The notes: a model not told the origin generated them from the letters alone. DNA of 64,000 bases from Paguma larvata (GCA_030068075.1 CM057832.1:77666002-77730001); one strand, 5' to 3'. Numbered from the stretch's first letter, positions 34,035-39,316 are shown. A program made the numbers and translations.

Positions 34035-35089
34035 GTTCTGGGTGAGGCAGGGGAGCCAGAACTTATAACAGCAGGGATGTGAAAAGGATCTGGGTTTTTT
34101 TTTTTTCTGTTTGTTTTGAGTTCTGATTTTTTTTTTTTTTTACATTTATTTATTTTTGAGACAGAGGGACAGAGCACGAGCAGGGAAAGGGCAGAGAGAG
34201 AGGGAGATACAGAATCCAAAGCAGGCTCCAGGCTCCAAGCTGTCAGCACAGAGCCCAACGCGGAGCTCGAACCCACAGACTGTGAGATAGTGACTTGAGC
34301 CGAAGTCGGCCGCCCAACCGACTGAGCCACCCAGGCGCCCCATTGAGTTCTGATTTTATCTAGCATATCTATGGTGTACTCAGTTCAGAAAGGTACTCAA
34401 TTAACACATGGTGATTTACTGAAATTCCCTCCAATTTTCTTTTATGTGCAGGTCAATTGTTCTGTTGAGCACAAGAGGAGAAATAAAGCATTTGAATATT
34501 TCAGAATCATTAGTACCTCTGGGATTAGCCAAGCCAGCTCACCTTTATAACAAAGGTTTGTGTGTGTTTGTTATTCTACGGAGTTCTTAGGAGTCCAGCC
34601 ACGTGAACATTCTTACGGTGGACTATGACCCCCAGATCATTTTCATGAGCTTATTTTGCTGGAGTGGGTATCATTAACATAATCTTTAAATAAGGAAACG
34701 TTATTAGAGGAAGTGTTTGGGGATGTGGTTTGTTATTTGGGGCAAGAGGTGGGTGGTAAGAGTCAGTGGCTGACGTAGTTTTTTTGTGTTTATAGCTGCC
34801 TTTGTTTTGCTCACCTCCGACTCACCTCCCTCATTATTTTGCCTGGAACTAGTAGATGTACAAATCGCACTTTCTTTTTTTTTTTTTTTAAGGGAGTACC
34901 ATATTTTTGGGATTCAGCGGAAACTTTAAACCATCATGGGCTAAGCTCTTCACCAGTCCTGCTGGCCAGGGCCTCGGACTGCTCGAACAATTCATACCGT
35001 TGCAGCTGGATGAATATGGTTGTCACAGAGCCAGCGCCGTCCGCAGAAGAGATCTGGAACTGTTGATGCAGACTTCAAAAGCACATTAG
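1560..35089 (+). CDS. CEMIP2: CEMIP2 (TMEM2), 3' half: 13 exons, spliced
   Basis: Join of 1560-1648, 6072-6203, 7456-7491, 8234-8389, 10990-11167, 13623-13838, 17293-17501, 21411-21593, 25448-25667, 28016-28114, 31707-31861, 34452-34555 and 34893-35089. The sum is 1974 nt, giving 657 residues plus TAG. I recognise the protein as CEMIP2, a type II membrane protein of the cell surface linked to hyaluronan breakdown; whether the human protein is itself the hyaluronidase is debated. The C-terminus [12 protein letters not shown] separates it from the secreted paralogue CEMIP. The window covers the last parallel beta-helix repeat (window residues about 67-86) and the second GG-type lectin domain (about 482-640). 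Nine N-glycosylation sequons are visible, which fits an ectodomain. The N-terminus, transmembrane anchor, G8 and first GG domain lie upstream. The frame is open through every junction, so the gene looks functional. If the gene has 24 exons as in human, these are exons 12-24. Confidence 0.96.
2965..2998. repeat. (TG)n microsatellite
   Basis: About 16 uninterrupted TG dinucleotides inside a CEMIP2 intron, followed by TATG. Likely length-variable. Confidence 0.95.
4205..4630 (-). mobile_element. L1 3' UTR fragment (antisense, old L1M type)
   Basis: Reads TTATTGAGGTATGATT, then CACAAAACCATCACCACCATCAA split over short gaps, and on to ACCATTATTCTA. This is the recalled antisense pattern of old mammalian L1 3' UTRs. 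It is cut near 4630 by a SINE whose duplication (CCATTATTCTA) continues after 4846. Confidence 0.65.
4634..4846 (-). mobile_element. Can-SINE (tRNA-derived), antisense
   Basis: Starts with the T-rich tail and GAGAGAGACAC tract and ends with the head complement GAGCCACCCAGGCGCCCC. Target-site duplication CCATTATTCTA lies on both sides (about 4615-4625 and 4852-4862), within an older L1 fragment. Confidence 0.93.
5221..5399 (+). mobile_element. Can-SINE, sense
   Basis: Head GAGCACCTGGGTGGCTCAGT, tail AATAAATAGATATTTAAAAAA. Flanked by the duplication ATAGGTGG (ATAGGTGGTCTT before, ATAGGTGGCTTA after). Confidence 0.92.
6072..6203 (+). CDS. CEMIP2: CEMIP2 exon B
   Basis: 132 nt, window residues 30-73 plus two bases of residue 74. 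The peptide begins (R)[20 protein letters not shown] and ends [10 protein letters not shown]. The last ten residues start the beta-helix repeat completed in the next two exons. Acceptor CCCTAAG follows a run of 15 T; donor is a near-perfect GC|GTAAGT. The exon is symmetric (phase 2 to 2), so skipping it would remove 44 residues without changing the frame. Confidence 0.96.
6317..6432 (-). mobile_element. Short, diverged tRNA-type SINE, antisense
   Basis: Segment TAGTAATCTCTACGCTCAA, then GGAACTCACGACCCCCACAT, ending GAACGCCCC. It keeps the anticodon/B-box half of a Can-SINE relative without the long CT-rich body. Strongly diverged, so older than the neighbouring SINEs. Confidence 0.7.
7080..7290 (-). 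mobile_element. MIR element, antisense
   Basis: Shows the antisense MIR core: AAAACTGAGGGAGAGTCAAG, then TGACTTGCCCAAGGTCAGGT and GATTTGAACCAGGTGCC. Confidence 0.8.
7456..7491 (+). CDS. CEMIP2: CEMIP2 exon C (36-bp microexon)
   Basis: Only 36 nt, completing residue 74 and encoding [11 protein letters not shown] to residue 85 plus two bases of residue 86. It supplies the centre of the beta-helix repeat begun in exon B ([20 protein letters not shown]). Acceptor TTCTCCTAG is strong; donor AG|GTTCGT is weak at +3 and +4. It is symmetric (phase 2 to 2), so skipping would delete 12 residues in frame. The peptide matches CEMIP2, which is why so short an exon can be called. Confidence 0.93.
7492..8233. 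other. CEMIP2 intron, 742 bp
   Basis: Single-copy-looking sequence with homopolymer runs near 7568-7587 (T then G) and 7628-7640 (A). No interspersed repeat recognised. Confidence 0.6.
8234..8389 (+). CDS. CEMIP2: CEMIP2 exon D
   Basis: 156 nt, completing Ser86 and running to residue 137 plus two bases. The peptide [20 protein letters not shown] and onward to PRTLPRN is an acidic, serine- and glycine-rich linker after the beta-helix repeat. Acceptor TTTTAACAG, donor AG|GTAAGC. The last residues with the next exon make the N-glycosylation sequon NRT across the junction. Symmetric phase 2 to 2, the third such exon in a row. Confidence 0.96.
8523..8551. repeat. (CAT)n microsatellite
   Basis: About nine ATC/CAT triplets in a CEMIP2 intron, continuing into a looser ATT-rich tract to about 8582. 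Confidence 0.93.
9440..9620 (-). mobile_element. MIR-type element, antisense
   Basis: Begins CATTTATTAAGTGCCTGTGA, passes through TAATCCTCGAAAAGCCCAGT and GAGATTCAAACCCTGTTAGT, as in antisense MIR/MIRb. Confidence 0.75.
9770..9968 (-). mobile_element. Can-SINE, antisense
   Basis: T-rich tail, then GAGAGTGCATACACACGAGT, ending GAGCCACCTAGGCATCACCC. The head is more diverged than most copies here. Confidence 0.88.
9978..10070 (-). mobile_element. L1 3' UTR fragment, antisense
   Basis: Reads TTGAATTATGGTTGACATAC, then TCAGATGTACAGAATACTGA, similar to the antisense L1 3' UTR at 16870 and 28600. Extent uncertain. Confidence 0.55.
10990..11167 (+). CDS. CEMIP2: CEMIP2 exon E
   Basis: 178 nt, residues 138-197. 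The peptide starts (R)[20 protein letters not shown] and ends [12 protein letters not shown] beta-rich ectodomain segment with one cysteine and the sequon NIS. Acceptor TTTCGACAG has a short pyrimidine tract; donor CAC|GTAAGT is strong. Phase 2 in, phase 0 out. Strong match to CEMIP2 between the beta-helix and the C-terminal lectin domain. Confidence 0.97.
12512..12732 (-). mobile_element. Can-SINE, full length, antisense
   Basis: Full tail-to-head element ending GAGCCACCCAGGCGCCCC. Duplication TCAGT(T/C)GATTTT is seen at about 12505 and directly after 12732. Confidence 0.95.
12764..12909 (+). mobile_element. Can-SINE, internally deleted, sense
   Basis: Head GGCGTCTGGGTGGCTCAGTT through ATGATCTCATGACC, then directly to the CT-rich end and an AATAATAATAATAAAATAAA tail. 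The middle of the element is missing. Confidence 0.88.
13165..13290 (-). mobile_element. Old L1 3' UTR fragment, antisense
   Basis: Pattern AAATCGAGGTGTAATTTACA with GGAAATGCACACGTCTTGGG resembles antisense 3' UTR of old L1 elements. Confidence 0.5.
13623..13838 (+). CDS. CEMIP2: CEMIP2 exon F
   Basis: 216 nt, exactly 72 codons (residues 198-269), phase 0 to 0. The peptide begins [20 protein letters not shown], continues through [18 protein letters not shown], and ends [10 protein letters not shown]. It has three cysteines and the sequon NIT. Acceptor CGCTGACAG, donor CAG|GTAGGC. As a symmetric exon it could be skipped in frame, though the aromatic/acidic core ([10 protein letters not shown]) is strongly conserved in the family as I recall it. 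Confidence 0.97.
14004..14223 (-). mobile_element. Can-SINE, antisense
   Basis: Ends CAGCCACCTTGGTGCCCC. Duplication CATGGACTC(G/A)TACA is present before and after, a clear 14-bp pair with one mismatch. Confidence 0.94.
14672..14930 (-). mobile_element. Can-SINE, antisense, with internal 20-bp duplication
   Basis: Full-length copy ending GAGCCACCCAGGAGCCCC. Flanked by the perfect duplication CCTTTCATTTT. Inside, the block GATGACCTGAGCTGAAGTC is repeated in tandem near 14844-14885, making this copy longer than usual. Confidence 0.94.
15029..15165 (+). mobile_element. Short tRNA-type SINE, sense
   Basis: Head GGCGCCTTGGTGGCTCAGTC through GTTCAAGTCTCACACTGGG, then GCCTACTTAAAAAAAAA. Lacks the long CT-rich body of the other copies. 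Confidence 0.88.
15740..15960. repeat. AT-rich block with palindrome
   Basis: About 220 bp made almost wholly of A and T with many TATA steps. Includes the inverted repeat AACCTATA-AA-TATAGGTT at 15851-15868. Confidence 0.85.
16355..16375. repeat. Poly(T) run, 21 T
   Basis: Uninterrupted T homopolymer in an intron, not linked to a recognised SINE body. Confidence 0.9.
16870..17260 (-). mobile_element. L1 3' UTR fragment, antisense, abutting exon G
   Basis: Reads AGTTAACATACAGTGTTAGA, AGTTTCAGGTGTATAATATA and, after an inserted SINE, ATTTCACCCATTCCCTCACC and TTGTTCTCTGTCGTTAAGAG. This is the recalled antisense pattern of carnivore L1 3' UTRs. The recognisable part ends about 30 bp before the exon at 17293. 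Confidence 0.75.
16986..17165 (-). mobile_element. Can-SINE, antisense, nested in L1
   Basis: Inserted into the L1 3' UTR fragment; duplication GATAAGT(A/G)TA(C/T)TTT lies on both sides. Ends CAACCAGGCGCCCC with the GAGCCACC part of the head deleted. Confidence 0.92.
17293..17501 (+). CDS. CEMIP2: CEMIP2 exon G
   Basis: 209 nt, residues 270-338 plus two bases of residue 339. The peptide starts [20 protein letters not shown] and includes [20 protein letters not shown]. Sequon NLT. Acceptor TTTTTTGAAG is unusual in having GA just before the AG; the pyrimidine tract upstream borders an L1 fragment. Donor AA|GTATGT. Phase 0 in, phase 2 out. Confidence 0.97.
17905..18105 (-). mobile_element. Can-SINE, antisense
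   Basis: T-rich start, GA-rich tract, ends CCAGCCACCCAGGCGCCCC. The middle is shortened around 18000. Confidence 0.92.
19666..19860 (-). mobile_element. Can-SINE, antisense
   Basis: Ends GAGCCACCAGGCGCCCC. Duplication AAAATTCTT at about 19646 and after 19860. Confidence 0.94.
19881..20110 (+). mobile_element. Can-SINE, sense
   Basis: Head TGACACCTGGGTGGCTCAGT, full body, tail AAAAATAAATAAGGATTAAA. Sits 20 bp from the oppositely oriented copy at 19666-19860, so the two could form a hairpin in the pre-mRNA. Confidence 0.95.
20171..20390 (+). mobile_element. Can-SINE, sense
   Basis: Head GGGGCGCCCTAATGGCTCAG, body through GTGCTGACAGCACAGAGCCT, CT-rich end and A-rich tail. Confidence 0.94.
20632..20760 (+). 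mobile_element. Short tRNA-type SINE, sense
   Basis: GGGGCACCTGCCTGGGCTCA through GTGAGTTTGAGCCTCATGGT, then a duplicated AGAGATTACTTTA motif and a TTTTA-rich stretch. Lacks the CT-rich body. Confidence 0.85.
20773..20984 (+). mobile_element. Can-SINE, full length, sense
   Basis: Head GGGTGCCTGGATGGCTCAGT, ends in AAATAAATAGACATTAAAAA. Flanked by the perfect duplication AATTCTTTTTA. Confidence 0.96.
21411..21593 (+). CDS. CEMIP2: CEMIP2 exon H
   Basis: 183 nt, residues 339-399 plus two bases of residue 400. The peptide starts (K)[20 protein letters not shown] and ends [10 protein letters not shown]. Sequons NTS and NGS, one cysteine. Acceptor CTCCTTTCCAG is strong; donor GG|GTAATT is moderate. 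The glutamate- and lysine-rich stretch [20 protein letters not shown] is predicted by eye to be helical. Phase 2 to 2. Confidence 0.97.
21594..25447. other. CEMIP2 intron, 3.85 kb
   Basis: The main content is a truncated antisense L1 at about 22925-24496. At about 22220-22600 there is an ancient interspersed segment (CTAGGTGCTGTAAAGATACT; GCATGGAGGCATGGAAGAAC) of a type I recognise from many mammals but cannot name with confidence. 24500-25440 shows no repeat call. Confidence 0.6.
22925..24496 (-). mobile_element. LINE-1, 5'-truncated, antisense to CEMIP2
   Basis: On the minus strand it runs from ORF2 C-terminal coding sequence through the 3' UTR to an A-rich tail, seen here as (TTTTA)n at 22925-22960. 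Minus-strand peptides such as [13 protein letters not shown] and [20 protein letters not shown] (24042-24395), [20 protein letters not shown] (23705-23953) and [20 protein letters not shown] (23350-23625) are ORF2 C-terminal signatures. The frame is broken between them, so no active ORF2 remains. The 5' end is cut at about 24496. Flanked by a 16-bp duplication with two mismatches (22909-22924 and 24497-24512). Confidence 0.93.
25448..25667 (+). CDS. CEMIP2: CEMIP2 exon I
   Basis: 220 nt, residues 400-473. The peptide starts (G)[20 protein letters not shown] and ends [13 protein letters not shown]. Five cysteines (CSSQGC, NC, LCQDC) make this the most cysteine-rich exon in the window, just before the C-terminal lectin domain. 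Acceptor TTCCGTGCAG, donor CAG|GTAAAC. Phase 2 in, phase 0 out. Confidence 0.97.
26395..26505 (+). mobile_element. MER5-type hAT fragment
   Basis: Reads GTCTCAAAGTGGGGTACAGA, CATCAGCATCACCTGGGACC and CTACTGAATCAGAAAT, as in the first half of MER5A. Confidence 0.7.
26700..26751. repeat. (CCAA)n tetranucleotide tract
   Basis: Imperfect CCAA/CAAC repeats, purest at 26717-26750, in a wider ACC-rich stretch from about 26640. Confidence 0.9.
28016..28114 (+). CDS. CEMIP2: CEMIP2 exon J
   Basis: 99 nt, 33 codons (residues 474-506), phase 0 to 0. The peptide is [20 protein letters not shown] followed by [13 protein letters not shown]. The start of the second GG-type lectin domain falls here by recalled human domain limits. 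Acceptor CCTGTGTAG, donor TCT|GTAAGT. Confidence 0.96.
28585..28850 (-). mobile_element. L1 3' UTR fragment, antisense
   Basis: ATAATTGAAGTATAGCTGAC, AAAGTTATTACAGTATTATT and TAACTGGAAGTTTGTACCTC are recalled antisense L1 3' UTR landmarks. Confidence 0.75.
28925..29270 (-). mobile_element. L1M 3' UTR fragment, antisense, SINE-split
   Basis: TAACATAAAATTCATCATCT before the SINE and CAGTTCAGTGGTATGAAGTA plus CACCACCATCCATCTCCAGA after it match old L1 3' UTR sequence. Confidence 0.7.
28995..29148 (-). mobile_element. Can-SINE, shortened, antisense, nested in L1
   Basis: Body deleted between GAGAGAGAATCCCAAGC and CTATCAGTGCAGAG. Ends CACCCAGGCGCCCC. Duplication ATCATCTTAAC-(C/T)ACTTTT on both sides. 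Confidence 0.92.
29293..29512 (+). mobile_element. Can-SINE, sense
   Basis: Head GGGTACCTGAGTGGCTCAGT, A-rich tail. Duplication A(A/C)TATCCCTA on both sides. Confidence 0.94.
29560..29740 (+). mobile_element. L1 3' UTR fragment, sense
   Basis: AAGATGTATAAGCTCTCAAG, TATAGTACACTTAAAATTTG and GGATCTCATGACCACACACA follow the recalled sense L1 3' UTR order. Confidence 0.6.
30043..30253 (-). mobile_element. Can-SINE, antisense
   Basis: Ends GAACCACCCAGGTGCCC. Duplication TGAAGAC plus T-run at about 30037 and after 30253. Confidence 0.92.
30803..30918 (-). mobile_element. Short tRNA-type SINE, antisense
   Basis: AAGTCATCTCTACACCAGAT, CTTGCACTCACAACCCCGAG, ends GAGCCAGCCAAGTGCCCC. Same short type as at 6317 and 41527. 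Confidence 0.8.
31707..31861 (+). CDS. CEMIP2: CEMIP2 exon K
   Basis: 155 nt, residues 507-557 plus two bases of residue 558. The peptide starts [20 protein letters not shown] and ends [11 protein letters not shown](R). Part of the C-terminal GG-type lectin domain; the motif [15 protein letters not shown] is typical of the family's core strand. Sequon NGT. Acceptor TATTCTCAG, donor AG|GTAGGT. Confidence 0.97.
33290..33780 (+). mobile_element. L1M ORF2 remnant, sense
   Basis: Translating with many breaks gives L1-like pieces such as [12 protein letters not shown] and AMALAEGR-like wording around 33520-33670. The nucleotide pattern GTTCATCTGGAAAAATGAAT followed by CCAGCATGGCATTGGCAGAG is typical of this part of old L1 ORF2. 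Confidence 0.55.
33987..34034. repeat. (AAT)n microsatellite
   Basis: About 15 AAT/TAA triplets, only 93 bp before a SINE poly(T) tail, in an intron. Confidence 0.95.
34127..34341 (-). mobile_element. Can-SINE, full length, antisense
   Basis: Ends GAGCCACCCAGGCGCCCC. Perfect 15-bp duplication TTGAGTTCTGATTTT on both sides, and little divergence from the common copy: a young insertion 110 bp before the exon at 34452. Confidence 0.96.
34452..34555 (+). CDS. CEMIP2: CEMIP2 exon L
   Basis: 104 nt, residues 558-592 plus one base of residue 593. The peptide is (R)[20 protein letters not shown] then [14 protein letters not shown]. Part of the C-terminal GG-type lectin domain; sequon NIS. Acceptor TTATGTGCAG, donor G|GTTTGT lacks A at +3 and +4. 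Phase 2 in, phase 1 out. Confidence 0.96.
34893..35089 (+). CDS. CEMIP2: CEMIP2 last coding exon (M) with stop
   Basis: 197 nt of coding sequence, residues 593-657 and TAG at 35087-35089. The peptide starts (G)[20 protein letters not shown] and ends YGCHRAS then [15 protein letters not shown]. It closes the GG-type lectin domain. The C-terminus is the CEMIP2 form, which rules out CEMIP. The acceptor is a 15-T run then AAG|GG, so the pyrimidine tract is a homopolymer. Confidence 0.97.
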
Positions 35090-36910
35090 AGACTCGCTGC
35101 CACTTAAGTGCTGTGGGGGAAAAAAAATGTGAACTAACTTATTTAATTTATGGCATTTTTAAAATGACACTGTTAACCCAACGGAACCATTTTCCTGTTT
35201 GATCCAGAAAGGGGACAAGAGAGTTTAAAGCGATCGCTTAAATACCAGCTCGCGCACCTTCTAGTTGTACAAAGTGTTGAAGAGTTTATTTGTATTTGTT
35301 AGGCTGGTATGTTCAGAGAGCGGTTCGACTCCTCACCTTCCCCTCTGTGCGTTTTAGTGACTGTAAGCAGCGCTTCCCTCTTTGTACCACCGGATGTCGT
35401 GGGACGCGGTGGGGGCCTCCGAGGGTCAGCCCGAGGCCTTGAGCCGGCCAGCTCTTGTAGCACCTCACATACTTGAAGGCCGATGCCCAGTTGTGTCATT
35501 GGCTTTGGGTCCGCAGTTGACCTGGGTGGCCGGCAAGTTCACTGATGCCTTGGGCTCTGGATCTGGGCGGGCCGCCTTTGCAGATTGTATAGGATACTCA
35601 GCGGCAGAGCTTTCCACATGGCAGCTCAGGCCCAGCTCAGGCCCTTTTTCGCCTGGGCATGTGCTATTTTTATTCGTTTGTACATTGATTCCTTCCAAGG
35701 GTTTAACTTTCAAACAGACAGAATACTGGGACAAAAGGGCTTTAGGGATTTGAGGTCCCTTATAATCTGTGCTCATGGGCAAAAATTTTGATCCGCACCA
35801 AGGTCTGAAGTTGTTGGGACCATATTTGCAGCTTTAATTCTTAACCTGTTTCGGCTGTATGTTCGTGTTTAAAATGCAGAGCTGAGCTGAATATTTACTT
35901 TTTTTTTTTTTCTTTTAAAGAAGGCCGTTTTCCTGAACCGTAAACTTGCATCGTTTCAACTTGCACAAAGGAAGTCTGTTCTCGGGGTTGCTCCTGCACC
36001 TGATTTTTGTTGTTGTTTTTATGTGTGGATTTTTTTAAAGCTTTTGTGCCCCCCCGTCCTGCCAGGAAAATTGCAGAAAGCTTAAGGAGACCCCAAAATA
36101 TTAACTCAGGGGGAAGAGAAAAGGGGAGAGCCTTTTAAAGGTCAGAATCATGGAGTAGATTTTCAGAAACAGTACTCTGTATAGCCTTAGAGGAGTCGGT
36201 CACTCTTAATTAATTAAATGGTTAGAGCCAGTTTTTTAAAAAGTGCCATGATGTCCTCTTTCCCTTCCTACCGCGTGTGTGCATGTTCTGTCAGCGAGAA
36301 TTGCACGTGGTAGAAAGATTGGCCCCACAGCCGGGGCGGCGACCACACCTAGAGGAGACAAGGATCAAAATGCCTTTACCTTTTCCAAAACCTGTAATAC
36401 ACGAGGTGTATGAAGACGTGGCCGTGTCTAGATGGTAAGAAGTGTGTTCAGGCTTACTTGGCAATGAATACAGACATTTGTCCTCTCCTGAGAGCAAAGG
36501 CTGAGGACCTGTCCCTTTGTGTCCACGAGAAACTGCAGAGCAACTCTGTGACTTCTGTTAACTTTACAAAATATGCTACCTCAAAATGCTACCGATAAAC
36601 CATTCTAACTCTAAGTGCTCTTGTCGAGGGCACATGTCTTAAAGTTTAAGGCTTTTTTTTTTTTCTTTTGTATTTTGATGAACGAGATCTTACCTATTAA
36701 ATATATTATTGGATCATGGTTCCTGAAGGTGATTAAAGTCTGTTTGTGTGTGTGTTTTTTATGACTTAAATATCTCTTGTGTGTGTTTTTTAGAGTTTGG
36801 TTCTTCAAAGATTTGGAAAGGCTATGTAAGTTCTGAGGCACTCGGTTTTTCTGGTTTATATGCTAATAATCAGGGCCTAAGTTAAATAAATAAAAATGTG
36901 TGTGCATGTA
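35090..36910 (+). other. CEMIP2: CEMIP2 3' UTR (probable extent)
   Basis: Follows the stop with no recognised interspersed repeat across about 1.8 kb, unlike the SINE-rich DNA on both sides, which suggests selection on the transcript. Includes a moderately GC-rich part (about 35330-35640) and A/T-rich parts with TTATTT motifs near 35140 and 35285. The end is set by the AATAAA pair at 36885-36894; cleavage would fall roughly 10-30 bp further. An earlier ATTAAA near 36694 could be an alternative. Confidence 0.65.
36885..36894 (+). promoter_or_regulatory. Overlapping AATAAA polyadenylation signals
   Basis: AATAAATAAA gives two overlapping canonical signals, followed by a TG-rich stretch (ATGTGTGTGCATGTA) within 25 bp that could act as the downstream element. 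Confidence 0.65.
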
Positions 36911-38611
36911 TTTTTTATATATTGTGTGTGACTCAATCAATCAATCATTTTTTTATTCCAGGTTGCAGCTGTAAAGAAGTGATCGGCAGAGAGGAGGAAG
37001 GGGAACTGTCTGCCAAGTAGATTTTGAAAGACTAAGCCGCAGAGGGGCAGGGATCACATTCTCCCCTGCAGAGGTTCTCAATCTTGTCTGCACGTTGAGC
37101 TTTAAAAAAAACAAAGGCCTGGGCTCCACTCCCCACCCCTACATTCGGGTTTAATTGGTGTGGGATGCAGCCTGGGCATTGGAATTTTTTTAAAGCTCCC
37201 TGGGTGATTCTAAACATGCAGTCAGGTTTAGACCCTTCACTAATATAATAGGTCCACTGTTTAACTTCGGTCTGTAATTTTTTGTAACTAAAGCAAAATT
37301 ACATTTATTTATTGTTTTTATTTGCTATCTCTATATTACAGAACTCCCGGCCCTAAATAGCATTTCACTATTGTGTTCTTTGAATAGAATTTTAAATACA
37401 GTTTATAGTCCTTAATCGTCTCAAATTGTTAAATTGGTCATTTAAACTGACAAATACATTTCCGGCAATGGGGAGCTAGCAATCTGTTCTAATTTCTGTT
37501 GAGAAAATATATTCAAAGGTGATTTATAAGTTGGTAAGCATTTTCCATCAGGTGAGGCGGTTGGCGGAGCTCCATCAATTCCACAAATCAGCCAGCTGAT
37601 GAGAAACACAGGGCCTTCTCATATGTCGGCCGACTTGGGTTTTAAGTCTTTGCTGTAAGGATCCTGCCTCTCCACCCGAGTCAGCATGCTTCATGTTCTC
37701 ACACGCTAGAGGAGAGATAGCAGGGAGATGAAAGGCAGATGCATGGTCTTACAGAATGTGATTCCAAAGCCGCCTCTAAGCTGATGTTCAGATGCGCGGA
37801 TGGGGAGGGGGATGGTTTATGACTTCTCTGTTCTCCAGCTTCATCAGAAGAGAACACATCCTCTTGCCGTTAAACAGATCACTTTGCTTTGAGGAGGACT
37901 GGGCAATGAGGTGATAGACGCCTGAATGCTTCAGATAACTAGGTGTTCATTCCTTAAGGAGATGGGGTAATGTTTGGATAAGTCTAGTTGAAAGGCATTT
38001 TAATAAGCAGGAATGCACTTAGTGGACTGAAGTGTTTGCCCCTCGCCCCCGCCCCCTTAGCCCTCGTGCTGGGTAAATACATAGATCCCATTGTGACCAT
38101 GTTTGTTGACTCTTTGGTGCTGAGATGGACCTTACCCTCCAGAATTCTTCTTTGGCTTTTAGATACTTATGAAACCATGTTTAATCACTTGAGAAATTCC
38201 CCTAGATGTGAAGACTCTGAATGGACCTAACAGTAGTTGTATCATTACTGTTGTCTTAACTTGGTAATAACCCAGTGTGCCAGAATTACGAGCAGACATT
38301 CTGGACTGGAATGAATTTTCAACCAAAGGTCAGGGAGGAAAAAAATCAAGGAAAGGCATCCTCAGTCCCTTGCTCATAAATAACAAGATGCTATCCATGT
38401 CTTGCTGGACCATTGGAGTCATTTGGAATGTAGACGGTTGGGTTTTGGTTTTGTTTTGTTTTTTACCCATATTTGTCCTCAAAGTGAAAGAGAATCTGGA
38501 AAAGATACTAATCAGGCCCTGGTGTTGTGGGGAAGAGCACACACACACTGTATTTTTATGTGACAAAATTAGGGAATGACTAACTGAACTATCAAGATTT
38601 CTTTTTTATTT
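36911..38611. other. Intergenic, mostly without named repeats
   Basis: Apart from a MER5-like copy at about 37073-37215, no interspersed repeat or coding signal is recognised. Downstream flank of CEMIP2. Confidence 0.5.
37073..37215 (+). mobile_element. MER5-type hAT fragment, sense
   Basis: GAGGTTCTCAATCTTGTCTG, AAGGCCTGGGCTCCACTCCC and CATTGGAATTTTTTTAAAGC, then CCTGGGTGATTCTAA, follow the recalled MER5A order. Confidence 0.75.
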
Positions 38612-38833
38612 CTTTTTTATTTTTTTTTTAGCGTTTTTATTTTATTTTTGAGAGACATAGAGACAGAGCGTGAGCAAGGGAAGGGCAGAGAGGGGGAGAC
38701 ACAGAATCCGAAGCAGGCTCCAGGCTCTGAGCCGTCAGCACAGAGCCTGACGCGGGACCTGAACTCACAGACCGTGAGATCATGACCGGAGCTAAAGTCG
38801 GCCGCTTAACTGACTGAGCCACCCAGGCGCCCC
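38612..38833 (-). mobile_element. Can-SINE, full length, antisense
   Basis: Ends GAGCCACCCAGGCGCCCC. Flanked by a perfect duplication CTGAACTATCAAGATTTCT (19 bp), the longest exact pair in the window. Likely young. Confidence 0.97.
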
Positions 38834-39039
38834 TGAACTATCAAGATTTCTAAAGGAGAAACTGTACCCCACAGGGCATCCAAAAAAATCAGCCATAGGA
38901 AGCTGTTAAATGTTCTATCTGAAAACACAGCAGAGAGTCAGAAAACAACCTCAGAGATTAACTTTTTCAATTTTCCTAAGATGGACAGTGTGATGAGTCT
39001 ACATATGAAAAGCGATCAATTTAAAGTTCATCTTCAGAA

Positions 39040-39262
39040 GGAGCACCTGCATGGCTCAGCCAGTTAAGTGTCTGACTCTTGATTTTTGCTCAGGTCATGA
39101 TCTCACGGGTTCGTGAGCCTGAGCCCCATGTTGGGCTCTGTGCCGACAGTGTGGAGCCTGCTTGAGACTCTCTCTCTCCCCTTCTCTTTCTGCCGCTCAC
39201 GTGCTCGTGCATGCACATGCTCTCTCACTCAAAATAAATAAACATTTTTAATAAATAAAATT
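39040..39262 (+). mobile_element. Can-SINE, sense
   Basis: Head GGAGCACCTGCATGGCTCAG, A-rich tail. Duplication TTCATC(T/C)TC on both sides. Confidence 0.94.
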
Positions 39263-39316
39263 CATCCTCCGTAAGCTTAGAGTTTACAATCACAGTAAAT
39301 CACAGTTGGATTCATC

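Larger units (their letters stand above)
31862..34451. other. CEMIP2 intron, 2.6 kb
   Basis: The first 1.4 kb shows no repeat call. About 33290-33780 looks like an old sense L1 ORF2 remnant, followed by an (AAT)n tract at 33987-34034 and a SINE at 34127-34341. Confidence 0.55.

Noticed and set aside
33914..34366. 150-codon minus-strand open frame
   Set aside because: It is made of SINE sequence plus the (AAT)n tract, which gives a poly-Tyr run; not a gene.
1560..35089. Assignment to CEMIP (KIAA1199) instead of CEMIP2
   Set aside because: The paralogues share the domain plan, but the C-terminal RRRDLELL...SKAH and the exon peptides fit CEMIP2 as I recall it.
35382..35753. 123-codon open frame after the CEMIP2 stop
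   Set aside because: It lies in the 3' UTR, overlaps a 105-codon frame on the other strand, and resembles no known protein.
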